From Candidatus Woesearchaeota archaeon (GTDB lineage Archaea; Nanobdellota; Nanobdellia; Woesearchaeales; BM511), in NCBI GenBank assembly GCA_018221135.1, contig JAAOYB010000003.1, positions 1 to 38,830 of the forward strand: 38,830 nt of DNA. Reading direction: 5' to 3'. The position numbers were made by a program, and so were the translations under genes. This document shows positions 1 through 7,940 of this stretch, in pieces (position 1 is the stretch's first letter; each line of letters begins with the position of its first letter). Under the pieces are notes generated by a model. That model ran no database searches. It was given only the letters and a program-made list of their open reading frames with translations, and had not been told where the DNA came from.

Positions 1-404
1 ATAGGCCACTTAAACCCTCCTATTATGATGTTGTCCTCTATTATTAACTCATTAGCGTAGATATAATCTATTCCTAAATTGTTTTGTGCTCTTTTTGCCA
101 AGTCAAGACTCCCAGCGCTAATAATTGCTGTTAGATAACCTTCTTCTTTTAATGTTTTAAACACTTCCCCCACTCCTTTTACATACTTTGTGGTGTTGAC
201 TAATTCATAATAAGCGTCAGCGTTTTTGCCTTTCCAAAGCCGTCCAACGACTTCATCAACTAATCTTTGATAATCAGTTTTAAGAAACTCTTTTGTTAGA
301 CTAACACCCTCTTCGTATGTTCCGAGTTTTTTGTGGACTTCCATCCAGAAATTAATACTCTCAAAAATCACGCCGTCCATATCAAAACAAACAAGTCGAA
401 CCAT
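1..404 (-). CDS. HAD-superfamily phosphatase, phosphoserine phosphatase-like (3' end cut by window)
   Basis: This ORF is not on the supplied track because it runs off the window. Translating the minus strand from the ATG at 404 gives MVRLVCFDMDGVIFES, which carries HAD motif I (DMDGV, nucleophile Asp8 and acid/base Asp10). A cap-like helical region follows, and then motif II (IISAGS). The order and spacing resemble SerB-type phosphoserine phosphatases or a close HAD phosphatase; the Lys and DD motifs lie outside the window. It follows rfcL with an 8-base gap on the same strand and is probably cotranscribed with it. The superfamily is firm; the substrate is inference. Confidence 0.8.
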   Translation of the reverse strand, partial: MVRLVCFDMDGVIFESINFWMEVHKKLGTYEEGVSLTKEFLKTDYQRLVDEVVGRLWKGKNADAYYELVNTTKYVKGVGEVFKTLKEEGYLTAIISAGSLDLAKRAQNNLGIDYIYANELIIEDNIIIGGFKWP

Positions 405-412
405 TTTATTCT

Positions 413-1630
413 CTAAACTTTCTTCTTTAACCACTCGACTTCTCCATCGTCAAATTCGAGTTCTTCAGCGATTAATCTGCTAGTGGGAGTGTTTGCCTCA
501 AACATCTTCTTCCAATAAGGAAGCACATTTTTAATAGCGTATTTTTGGCTGGTGTGCGTTGCTAAACCTATCTTTCTAGCGATTTCTTTTCTCTTAGCAA
601 AACGCATATTGAACTGCCACAACCTCAAAATCCTCATAGTCGGCGTGTATTTCTCAAACTTCTTGTACTTCTCATCTTTTGAAAGAGCAATCCCTGCTGT
701 TATTAAGTCATTAATGTAAACTAAGAACCTCCAATGTTGCCAACGCCTAATTCTTCCTCTATAAACATCTGCTAAGCTAAGCGCGTCGTACGCCCTAGCG
801 ATGTCTATTGGTTTCTCGTATTCTTTAGGAATATTCCAATCCAGCCACAAAAATCTCTCATCAATGTTTTCTTCGACGTCATCAAAAGCTGTCCTAGCAA
901 TCTCAGGTTTTAAAGTCTTAAAAACTTTGACTAACGCGTTTGGCATACTCTCAGTTCTACGCCTAGAATCGAGTTCGTCAACATCCTCTAAACGAAGCTT
1001 TTTTGAATGCTCAGATAGTGTTTGTAAATCATTAATTCCTCCTCTAAGATCTCCTCCGCTACGCCTAGCAAGAGCGACTAAAGCATCTTTTTGATACGCT
1101 ACGCCTTCATTATTACAAATCTTTTCTAATACTTCTAAGATTCGTTCGTAATCAAGGCTTACAAACTCGATTACTAAGCTTTTCTTTCTAAGATCGCTAA
1201 ACTTCTTATCAAATGGGTTATTAGCAGTCATCACAACAGGGTACTTGCTAGTGGTTATTAATTTAGATAAAGCACCTATTCCTCCTCTGTCCTTAGTTGA
1301 GCTTGCACCGTCAACTTCGTCAACTAGTATTAGTTTGGAGCTAAAAAAAAGACTTCTTTGATTCATAACCGCACTTAACATTGATTCAATTGATTCTTTG
1401 TTTCTTACATCACTAGCGTTAAGCTCGATTAACTCAACACCTAAATCACTAGCTAAAGCGTAAACACTACTAGTCTTTCCACAGCCAGGTTCTCCATATA
1501 TCAAAACAGATTTTTTGATTTCTGAATCAAAATTTTTAAGAAAACCACTTATTTTACTTAACGCCGCGTTTTGCCCTATAACATCTGAAGTTTTTTTTGG
1601 GGCGTACTTATTAGTCCATGACAAACTCAT
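413..1630 (-). CDS. rfcL: Replication factor C large subunit
   Basis: Clamp-loader AAA+ subunit that, with the small subunit, opens and loads PCNA. The 405-residue protein has the RFC box at its N-terminus (WTNKYAPKK), Walker A GEPGCGKTSS near residue 46, Walker B LILVDEVDG, sensor 1 (MTANN), and sensor 2 GGDLRGGINDLQ. The collar region carries the archaeal large-subunit signature around LDWNIPKEY. Archaeal family members often end in a PIP box; this one is on the short side and ends FDDGEVEWLKKKV with no clear PIP box. The ATG at 1630 is supported by a TATA box at 1653-1662, which places transcription start at about the ATG (leaderless). It is divergent from psmB. Confidence 0.96.
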   Translation of the reverse strand: MSLSWTNKYAPKKTSDVIGQNAALSKISGFLKNFDSEIKKSVLIYGEPGCGKTSSVYALASDLGVELIELNASDVRNKESIESMLSAVMNQRSLFFSSKLILVDEVDGASSTKDRGGIGALSKLITTSKYPVVMTANNPFDKKFSDLRKKSLVIEFVSLDYERILEVLEKICNNEGVAYQKDALVALARRSGGDLRGGINDLQTLSEHSKKLRLEDVDELDSRRRTESMPNALVKVFKTLKPEIARTAFDDVEENIDERFLWLDWNIPKEYEKPIDIARAYDALSLADVYRGRIRRWQHWRFLVYINDLITAGIALSKDEKYKKFEKYTPTMRILRLWQFNMRFAKRKEIARKIGLATHTSQKYAIKNVLPYWKKMFEANTPTSRLIAEELEFDDGEVEWLKKKV

Positions 1631-1652
1631 AACTTTAAGAGTATAAAGTAAG

Positions 1653-1662
1653 TATATTTAAA
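1653..1662 (-). promoter_or_regulatory. TATA box for rfcL
   Basis: TTTAAATATA on the minus strand, centred about 27 bases from the rfcL ATG. This is the archaeal TATA-to-start distance expected for leaderless mRNA. Confidence 0.6.
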
Positions 1663-1682
1663 TTTTTGTTAAGACGAGAAAC

Positions 1683-1726
1683 AAAAAGCAAAAAGTATTT
1701 AAATAAAAAACGATTTTTTGCTTTTT
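1683..1726. repeat. 12-bp perfect inverted repeat around a palindromic TATA-like core
   Basis: AAAAAGCAAAAA (1683-1694) and TTTTTGCTTTTT (1715-1726) are perfect reverse complements separated by 20 bases. The spacer contains TATTTAAATA, itself palindromic and TATA-like. It lies between the divergent rfcL and psmB genes, so it could serve as a promoter/operator for psmB or as a hairpin in an RNA. The low-complexity arms lower confidence in function. Confidence 0.5.
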
Positions 1727-1818
1727 AGTTACCAAAATTTAATTCTCCAAAAAATGAAAAAAGCGTTATGAACGGGGATTACTAATCAAAAAATAGGTTA
1801 TATAGAGGTTGTTTGATA

Positions 1819-2463
1819 ATGAGCGAAAAAAAGTATAAGAAAACCGGGACTACAACTCTCGTAATGGTTTGCAAAGACGGAATATTAATGGCTGCAGATA
1901 AAAGAGCCACGGCAGGCAATTTTATAGCAAACAAGAAAGAAACAAAAGTCTTCCCAGTATCAGACAACATCGCGATTACCACTGCTGGTTTAGTAAGCGA
2001 CGCGCAACTACTAACAAAATACATAAAAGCAGAAATAAAATTAAAAGAGATAAAAACACAAAGAAAAATCTTGGTAAAAGAAGCAATGAACATACTAGCA
2101 GGGCTTAACTACTCAAACATAAGACAATTTAGTAGTGTACCTGGAATAGTTGGTTTCTTAATAGCAGGATTTGATGATACTAATGGTTTATCAGCGTACG
2201 AGATAGGAATAGATGGAAGCATATCACACGTTGATGAATTCGCAAGTGACGGCTCAGGAAGCGTTTTTGTTTACGGGCTCTTAGAAGAACAATACCATAC
2301 TAACCTAACAATAAAAGACGCGATACCACTAGCGATAAAAGCTTTAGAAGTCGCACAAAAAAGAGATAGTGCGAGCGGAAACGGATTTGACATCATAAAA
2401 ATAACTGATAAAGGAGTTGAAAAAGTAGCTTCAAAACACATAGATGTAAAACTAGAACTCTAA
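1819..2463 (+). CDS. psmB: Proteasome beta subunit
   Basis: Catalytic subunit of the archaeal 20S proteasome. It has a short propeptide (MSEKKYKKTG) followed by the mature N-terminus TTTLVMVCKDG. Counting from the exposed Thr1, Asp17 and Lys33 fall exactly at the family's catalytic positions, so autoprocessing at Gly-Thr and activity are expected. The C-terminal half keeps the SDGSGS segment and a Ser-Ala-Ser-Gly-Asn-Gly motif. The track starts at a TTG (1813); the ATG at 1819 is preferred because it leaves a normal short propeptide. No alpha subunit is in the window. A hairpin plus T-tract lies downstream. Confidence 0.97.
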   Translation: MSEKKYKKTGTTTLVMVCKDGILMAADKRATAGNFIANKKETKVFPVSDNIAITTAGLVSDAQLLTKYIKAEIKLKEIKTQRKILVKEAMNILAGLNYSNIRQFSSVPGIVGFLIAGFDDTNGLSAYEIGIDGSISHVDEFASDGSGSVFVYGLLEEQYHTNLTIKDAIPLAIKALEVAQKRDSASGNGFDIIKITDKGVEKVASKHIDVKLEL

Positions 2464-2501
2464 AGCATAGAAAAACCTAAAGAAAAAAGAGTTTTTAAAA
2501 A

Positions 2502-2527
2502 ATCATTCTATAATGATCGCGTTTTTT
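2502..2527 (+). terminator. Possible terminator after psmB
   Basis: ATCATT-ctat-AATGAT forms a short hairpin, followed after CGCG by a run of seven T. It lies 40 bases past the psmB stop and just ahead of the fttA TATA box. Confidence 0.4.
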
Positions 2528-2530
2528 TAC

Positions 2531-2540
2531 AAATATTAAA
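2531..2540 (+). promoter_or_regulatory. TATA box for fttA
   Basis: AAATATTAAA centred about 25 bases upstream of the fttA ATG, consistent with a leaderless transcript. Confidence 0.5.
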
Positions 2541-2559
2541 AGAGCATTATTTAGATAAA

Positions 2560-4452
2560 ATGAGTGAGATAATAAAAGAAATATTAAAAGAATTACCAGA
2601 ATCAAAGATAAGCGACGCTGTTTTTGAAGGAGCAAACATAGTTTTGTACACAAAAGACAAAAAATTCTTCTTAGATGATTCAGGAATAATTCGCGCCGTA
2701 GTTAATAAGTTCAAAAAAAGAGTTGAGCTAAGACCTGATCCTTCAATAACTATGGAAATAGAAAAAGCAGAGATAACCATAAAGAAGATAGTTACAGAAG
2801 AAGCGATGATTGGAAACGTGATTTTTGATCCTCAAAGAAGCATAGTCATAATAGAGGTAGAAAAACCGGGTGTGGCTATTGGGAAACAAGGAGAGAACTT
2901 AAATGAGATAAAAAGTAAGACTCTTTGGGTTCCTCAAATAAAAAGAACTCCAAGCATTAGGAGTGCTCTTATAGAAAGTATAAGGGGTGTATTATATCAA
3001 AACAGTGAGTACAGAAGAAAATTCTTACACAAAACAGGAGAAAGGATATATAATGGTTGGCTTAGAGGAAGAAAAGAAGAATGGGTAAGACTAACTTTCT
3101 TAGGTGCGGGGAGACAAGTAGGTAGAAGTGCTATCTTGCTTCAAACACCAGAGTCACGAGTATTGCTTGATTGCGGAATCGATGTCACGAAGTTTGATCA
3201 AAGCACTTTCCCTCACTTAGAAGCCCCCGAGTTTAGATTAGAAGAATTAGACGCAGTGATTATTAGTCATAGCCACGTTGATCACTCAGGACTTCTTCCT
3301 TGGCTTTTTAAGATGCAGTACAGAGGACCAGTTTATTGCACTGCTCCTACTAGGGATATCATGGCTTTGTTACAACTTGATACGATAAAAATCGCTAGGG
3401 GGGAAGGAAGAGAACCTCTCTATACCTCTGATGACGTAAAAGAAATGGTGAAACACACAATACCTCTTGATTACGAGGAAGTAAGTGATATAACACCAGA
3501 TGTTAGGATTACTCTTTACAACGCAGGACACATGCTTGGAAGCTCAATGGTACACCTTCATGTAGGAAATGGTTTGCATAACATCTTGTACACCGGAGAC
3601 TTAAAGTATGGTCACACCGCTCTTCTTAGCCCTTCAGCCACTAAGTTTCCTCGTCTTGAAACTTTGATAACAGAAGCAACGTATGGTGGTAAAGAAAACA
3701 ATAGTAGTAGCGATGAGGAAAGCGAAGAGTATTTCAAAGACATTATTAGGCAAACCGTTAGTAGAGAAGGTAAGATTCTGATGCCTACTCTTGGAAGCGG
3801 AAGAGCTCAAGAAGTATTAGTAATAATTGAGGAGATGATCAGAAAAGGTGACATCCCTAAAATCCCTGTGTACATTGATGGGATGGTTTGGGACATAACT
3901 GCTATTCACACGGCGTACCCAGAGTTTTTTAATAGTACTATAAGAAATCAAATTTTTCACAAAGACAACAACCCATTTCTTAGTGAGAACTTTAAAAAAG
4001 TTGGTAGTTCTGAGGAGAGAAAAAAGATTATTGAAGAAAAAGCGAGTTGTTTAATCTTGGCTACTAGTGGCATGCTTGTTGGAGGTCCTAGTGTAGAGTA
4101 TCTAAAGAGGCTTTGTGAGAATCCTAAGAACAGCCTTGTTTTTAGTAGTTATCAAGGAGAAGGCAGTCTCGGTAGAAGGGTGCTCAATGGTGAGAAAGAA
4201 ATTAATTTTTTGAGTGGTCAAAAACAAGAGAATTACATTATTAAAATGGAAGTTCACAGAATCGTTGTGAGTGGGCATAGTAATCGTAAACAACTTATTA
4301 ATTTTGTTAAACGGGTTAATCCTAGGCCTAGAAAAATAATTGTTAATCACGGCGACCCAGGTAGTTGTATTGATTTAGCAAGCACGATTCATAAGAAGTT
4401 TAAGATTGAGACTCTTAGCCCTAGGAATCTTGATTCAATAAGACTAAGATAG
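2560..4452 (+). CDS. fttA: KH-domain beta-CASP ribonuclease FttA/aCPSF1, transcription termination factor
   Basis: Archaeal CPSF73 homologue that cleaves nascent RNA and terminates transcription at U-rich ends. The 630 residues match the full family length. N-terminal KH-type RNA-binding domains include GKQGEN at 108-113. They are followed by a metallo-beta-lactamase core with the zinc motif HSHVDH (237-242), GHMLGSS (323-329) and GDLKYG (346-351). The beta-CASP insert has TYGG (374-377) and TLGSGRAQE. The C-terminal beta-CASP motifs are SGHSN and VNHGD. All catalytic residues appear intact. Widespread T-tracts at gene ends in this window suit its known substrate preference. The start is leaderless. 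Confidence 0.96.
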   Translation: MSEIIKEILKELPESKISDAVFEGANIVLYTKDKKFFLDDSGIIRAVVNKFKKRVELRPDPSITMEIEKAEITIKKIVTEEAMIGNVIFDPQRSIVIIEVEKPGVAIGKQGENLNEIKSKTLWVPQIKRTPSIRSALIESIRGVLYQNSEYRRKFLHKTGERIYNGWLRGRKEEWVRLTFLGAGRQVGRSAILLQTPESRVLLDCGIDVTKFDQSTFPHLEAPEFRLEELDAVIISHSHVDHSGLLPWLFKMQYRGPVYCTAPTRDIMALLQLDTIKIARGEGREPLYTSDDVKEMVKHTIPLDYEEVSDITPDVRITLYNAGHMLGSSMVHLHVGNGLHNILYTGDLKYGHTALLSPSATKFPRLETLITEATYGGKENNSSSDEESEEYFKDIIRQTVSREGKILMPTLGSGRAQEVLVIIEEMIRKGDIPKIPVYIDGMVWDITAIHTAYPEFFNSTIRNQIFHKDNNPFLSENFKKVGSSEERKKIIEEKASCLILATSGMLVGGPSVEYLKRLCENPKNSLVFSSYQGEGSLGRRVLNGEKEINFLSGQKQENYIIKMEVHRIVVSGHSNRKQLINFVKRVNPRPRKIIVNHGDPGSCIDLASTIHKKFKIETLSPRNLDSIRLR

Positions 4453-4486
4453 TGTTTTTACTTGTTAATAGTAACAAAACAGTAAT

Positions 4487-4496
4487 CTTTATAAAT
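4487..4496 (+). promoter_or_regulatory. TATA box for the signal peptidase gene
   Basis: CTTTATAAAT centred 29-30 bases before the ATG at 4521. Confidence 0.6.
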
Positions 4497-4520
4497 CACA
4501 CCCACTTCTAAAACCCAATT

Positions 4521-5084
4521 ATGACTTTAAAAAGCCTTAATCATCTAAGAATCAGAATTTTTTTAGCGCTTTTCTTAGTATTCATAATTAGCTTTACATT
4601 CGGCGCATTAACACAAAGAGTATTCTCATACCAAAACAATCTTAATCTATTAACTACACAAGCAACCACAGACACAACACTAACAAGAGAAGAAGCACCC
4701 ATGCAAAACGTTTACTCGAGAGAAAAACCCTCCCCTGGTGATTGGGTAAAAGAATCAGAGATAAAAGTATATGATGACAGAGTAGTATTAGAAATTGAAA
4801 ACCCTCAATGGGCGCGTTTTACAAACACTAACAGCATGGACCCATTATTTGATGAAGATTCAAACGCGATAGAAATAGTGCCAAGTAACCCAGAAATGAT
4901 AAGCCCAGGAGACATCGTGAGCTTTAACTACAAAGAAGACACCATCATCCACAGAGTAATAAAAACCGGTTACGACGAACAAGGTTGGTACATGATAACA
5001 AAAGGAGACAACAACGCACAAGCAGACCCAGTAAAGATACGCTTTGTTGACGTGCAAAGATTAGTAGTTGCGATAATCTACTAA
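4521..5084 (+). CDS. Signal peptidase I, archaeal/ER (Sec11-like) type
   Basis: Membrane protease that removes signal peptides from exported proteins. One transmembrane segment lies at about residues 12-34, followed by a Ser/Thr-rich linker to about residue 60. The catalytic serine is in NSMDP (Ser105, S26 box B). The archaeal/ER-type His replaces the bacterial lysine in IIHRV (His144), and an acidic motif is present in TKGDNN (Asp163). There is no C-terminal membrane segment, and the linker ahead of the catalytic domain is longer than in minimal Sec11 proteins. It stands alone between fttA and map with its own TATA box. Confidence 0.88.
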   Translation: MTLKSLNHLRIRIFLALFLVFIISFTFGALTQRVFSYQNNLNLLTTQATTDTTLTREEAPMQNVYSREKPSPGDWVKESEIKVYDDRVVLEIENPQWARFTNTNSMDPLFDEDSNAIEIVPSNPEMISPGDIVSFNYKEDTIIHRVIKTGYDEQGWYMITKGDNNAQADPVKIRFVDVQRLVVAIIY

Positions 5085-5086
5085 AA

Positions 5087-5096
5087 TTTTATAAAT
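5087..5096 (+). promoter_or_regulatory. TATA box for map
   Basis: TTTTATAAAT centred about 30 bases ahead of the map ATG at 5122. Confidence 0.6.
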
Positions 5097-5121
5097 AAAA
5101 CTTTTTCTTAATAGTTTTCTA

Positions 5122-6024
5122 ATGGATGAAGAAACCCAAAAAAAATATTTAGAAGCAGGCAGAATAGCAGCTAAAACCTTAGACTACGGGGCGAGCTTGA
5201 TAAGATCTGGTGAAGTCATAAGAGTAGTTCTTGATAAAATAGAAGAAAAAATAGTTGAGTTAGGAGGGCTGCCAGCGTTTCCTGTTCAGATAAGCTTAAA
5301 CAAAGTAGCGGCTCATAGCTGCGCAGATCCAGAAGACGATAAAGTCTTTGTTAAAGATGATTTGTGTAAATTAGATGTAGGCGTTCACATAGATGGCTAC
5401 GTCGCTGATACAGCCAAAACGGTGTACTTAGGAGAAAAAGAAGAATTAAAAGAATTAGTTGAAGCGAGTAGAAACGCGCTTAGCGCCGCTCTAAAAATAA
5501 TAAAGCCAGGCGTCACGCTTGGAGAAATAGGATTAGCTATACAAAACGAGATACAAAAAAAAGGTTTCAGCCCTATTAGGAATTTGTCAGGTCACGGCCT
5601 TGCAAGATATAAAATCCATACAGCACCCACCATCCCTAACGTTGACACAGGCGATAAAACAACACTAAAAGAAAATGAGGTAATAGCAGTTGAGCCTTTT
5701 GCCACTACAGGCAAAGGAGTTATTTATGAGACTGAAAGAGCAAACCTTTTCTCAGTAATACAAGAAAAACCAATCAGAAGCCCTTATGCTAGGGAGTTAC
5801 TAAAAATAATCAAGGAATATAATGGATTGCCTTTTACTACTCGGTGGCTTACAAAAAAAATCCCTGAGATAAAAGTTAATTTTGGAATAAAAGAATTACT
5901 AAATCAAAAAATTATTAGGGCTTACCCAGAACTCCCCGAGCAAGATGGCGGCCTTGTCAGCCAAGCAGAACACACAGTTATAGTAAGAGAAAAACCGATA
6001 ATCACAACTCTTTTAGAGGAGTAA
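5122..6024 (+). CDS. map: Methionine aminopeptidase, type II
   Basis: Removes the N-terminal methionine from nascent proteins. The five metal ligands of the pita-bread fold are visible: Asp85 and Asp96 (LDVGVHIDGYVADTAKT), His158 (LSGHGL), Glu191 (VEPF) and Glu283 (SQAEHT). His65 is at the substrate-binding position. At 300 residues with a helical insert after residue 200, it matches archaeal type IIa enzymes. The gene has its own TATA box, and its last 12 bases overlap the convergent hisS end. Confidence 0.96.
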   Translation: MDEETQKKYLEAGRIAAKTLDYGASLIRSGEVIRVVLDKIEEKIVELGGLPAFPVQISLNKVAAHSCADPEDDKVFVKDDLCKLDVGVHIDGYVADTAKTVYLGEKEELKELVEASRNALSAALKIIKPGVTLGEIGLAIQNEIQKKGFSPIRNLSGHGLARYKIHTAPTIPNVDTGDKTTLKENEVIAVEPFATTGKGVIYETERANLFSVIQEKPIRSPYARELLKIIKEYNGLPFTTRWLTKKIPEIKVNFGIKELLNQKIIRAYPELPEQDGGLVSQAEHTVIVREKPIITTLLEE

Positions 6025-7278
6025 GTCTTCTATCTTAATTTTTTTCTCAAAACCAGTATCTAACTCTTTTATAGTAACGCAATCATCTGCTAAGTCTTTA
6101 GGACCGACAATAACTATGTTTTTCGCGCCGATTGTATTAGCGTAGCTTAATTGATTGGAGAGGTTTCTATTCATCAAATCAATGTCGACTATGTAGTTCT
6201 CTCTTAAGATATTACCTACTTCTATGCTTTTTTTGATCATATCCTTATTAACAGGGATTACTAAGTAATCTGGGCCCAAATCTATTTTTGGAAATAAGCC
6301 CTTATTCATAAGTAACAAGCTAAGAGTGGAAAAACCCATGCCAAAACCCGTAGCGTAATCATTTTCTCCACCAAGCAAACCAATTAATTCATCGTACCTT
6401 CCACCACCGCAAATAGCGCGGTATTTTTCTTCTTTGTCAAAAATTTCAAAGACGGTGCCAGTGTAATAAGCTAAGCCCCTAGCAGTGCTTAGATCCACTA
6501 TTAAACTACTTATTTTTAACAAGTCACAAACACTTTTTAGTTCTTGTAATCCTTGAGTTGCTTTCTTATTAAGATTTGATTTGCTTAATTCCTCAAAGGC
6601 TTTGCTTGGAGAATCCTTAATGTTAATGAGTTTAATTAATTCTTTTATTTTCTTAACCCCTTCTTTTCTTAGTCCTGTTTCGAATTCTTTTGGGCTAATC
6701 TTGCTTTTTTTATCTATTAATCTTATGACGCTTTCTAACTTGTTTTTCTTAACATAATCTTCTACTATTCCTTCTAATAATTTTCTGTTGTTTACTTTAA
6801 TCAAAAAATCACTGTTTTTTAACCTTAGACTAAGCAAGGATTGATTCGCTACGCTTATAACTTGCGCGTCTGCTTGAGGGTTTTTGCTGCCAAATATCTC
6901 GATGCCGAACTGGTAGAATTCGCGAAGACGCCCTTTTTGTGGTTGTTCGTAGCGCCACATACGGGTAAGATAAAACCACTTGGCTGGTTTCGGTATGCTT
7001 TTTTGTTTTTCGATATACATCCTCGCAGCGGGGATGGTTAAGTCAAAACGTAATCCTAGTTCTTCTTTGCTTCTTTTTTTTAAGACAAATATTTGTTCTT
7101 TTATCTCCTCGCCGCTCTTAGCAGTTAATAAATCAACTGTTTCTAAAGCAGGAGTCTCAACTTCTAAGAAGTTGTACTTCGTAGCGGTTTTTTTGAGCTT
7201 AGAGAACACACTATTTTTGAAGCTCATCTCTTCGGGATAAAAATCCTCTGTTCCTTTAACTCTTTGAAACTTTGCCAT
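6013..7278 (-). CDS. hisS: Histidyl-tRNA synthetase
   Basis: Class II synthetase charging tRNA-His. It shows motif 2 (YLTRMWRYEQPQKGRLREFYQFGIEIFG), the two histidine-specific loops (GLAYYTGTVFEIF and the AICGGGRYDELIG segment), and a C-terminal anticodon-binding domain (DYLVIPVN onward). The length of 421 residues is normal. It lies downstream of bud32 but has its own TATA box 29-30 bases before the ATG, so it is probably transcribed separately. Its 3' end overlaps the convergent map gene by 12 bases. Confidence 0.96.
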   Translation of the reverse strand: MAKFQRVKGTEDFYPEEMSFKNSVFSKLKKTATKYNFLEVETPALETVDLLTAKSGEEIKEQIFVLKKRSKEELGLRFDLTIPAARMYIEKQKSIPKPAKWFYLTRMWRYEQPQKGRLREFYQFGIEIFGSKNPQADAQVISVANQSLLSLRLKNSDFLIKVNNRKLLEGIVEDYVKKNKLESVIRLIDKKSKISPKEFETGLRKEGVKKIKELIKLINIKDSPSKAFEELSKSNLNKKATQGLQELKSVCDLLKISSLIVDLSTARGLAYYTGTVFEIFDKEEKYRAICGGGRYDELIGLLGGENDYATGFGMGFSTLSLLLMNKGLFPKIDLGPDYLVIPVNKDMIKKSIEVGNILRENYIVDIDLMNRNLSNQLSYANTIGAKNIVIVGPKDLADDCVTIKELDTGFEKKIKIEDLLL

Positions 7279-7302
7279 TAAGACAAAAGAATAATTATCT
7301 GG

Positions 7303-7312
7303 TTTTATATAC
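7303..7312 (-). promoter_or_regulatory. TATA box for hisS
   Basis: GTATATAAAA on the minus strand in the bud32-hisS gap, 29-30 bases before the hisS ATG. Confidence 0.55.
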
Positions 7313-7319
7313 GTTATGG

Positions 7320-7904
7320 TTATTTGTGCTTGTTTCTGCCTCTTTTCTCAACGATTTCGAAACGATTCATCACAGAGTCATAGTTTTCGCTTTTCTTATA
7401 ACCTTCAAGAAAAGATTTGAAAGCTTTCTCAAACTCTTTGTGGTGTTTTGATTCAAGAGCTCTGTAAAAAAGGTGTAGATCAACTGCTTTATCCTCTACT
7501 TTAGTTGAGAAGAAGCTAAGGCCAAAATCAATAAAGAATACCGTCTTATCTTTTAGTATCATATTAGACGTTGTTAAGTCGCCATGAACGATGCCTGAAT
7601 CATGCATGGTTGCTACGTGTTCACCAATAAGTTTAGAATACTTAACATCAAAAACGTCTTTTAAGACGTCTCCATCAACGTATTCGATTTCTAAGTAATC
7701 ATCGCCGAAACCCAAGAGTTTAGGATGAGGTATGGATAATTTTTCGTAAACTTTTTTTTCCCGCTTAGTCCTGCTAAAACGAAGATTGTCATCGATTACT
7801 CCTAGACGATACTTTTTTGGGTGCCTAACTTTTCTTACAACACCATCTTTTGTTAGGTAAAGAGTTGCCTCTGCTCCTCTACCGATAATAACATCTTTTT
7901 TCAT
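7320..7904 (-). CDS. bud32: Bud32 (PRPK) kinase/ATPase of the KEOPS complex
   Basis: Small atypical kinase of KEOPS, which makes the t6A37 modification of ANN-decoding tRNAs. In 194 residues it shows a glycine-rich loop (GRGAEATLY, 8-16), the ATP-binding Lys25, catalytic HGD (107-109) with Asn114, and the DFG motif with Asp126. The basic C-terminus (EKRGRNKHK) corresponds to the conserved Bud32 tail. It is a stand-alone form, not fused to Kae1 as in some archaea, and no other KEOPS gene is in the window. It lies 36 bases after the eS1 gene; that gap carries a TATA-like box. Confidence 0.95.
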   Translation of the reverse strand: MKKDVIIGRGAEATLYLTKDGVVRKVRHPKKYRLGVIDDNLRFSRTKREKKVYEKLSIPHPKLLGFGDDYLEIEYVDGDVLKDVFDVKYSKLIGEHVATMHDSGIVHGDLTTSNMILKDKTVFFIDFGLSFFSTKVEDKAVDLHLFYRALESKHHKEFEKAFKSFLEGYKKSENYDSVMNRFEIVEKRGRNKHK

Positions 7905-7923
7905 GAGAAAAATAAATAATAAG

Positions 7924-7933
7924 TTTTTATTTA
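7924..7933 (-). promoter_or_regulatory. TATA box for bud32
   Basis: TAAATAAAAA on the minus strand, centred 24-25 bases before the bud32 ATG and lying inside the eS1-bud32 gap. Confidence 0.45.
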
Positions 7934-7940
7934 ATAAGCT

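Noticed and set aside
801-1094. Plus-strand ORF of 97 codons inside rfcL
   Set aside because: Antisense shadow of a well-supported gene; no promoter, ribosome binding site or protein motif.
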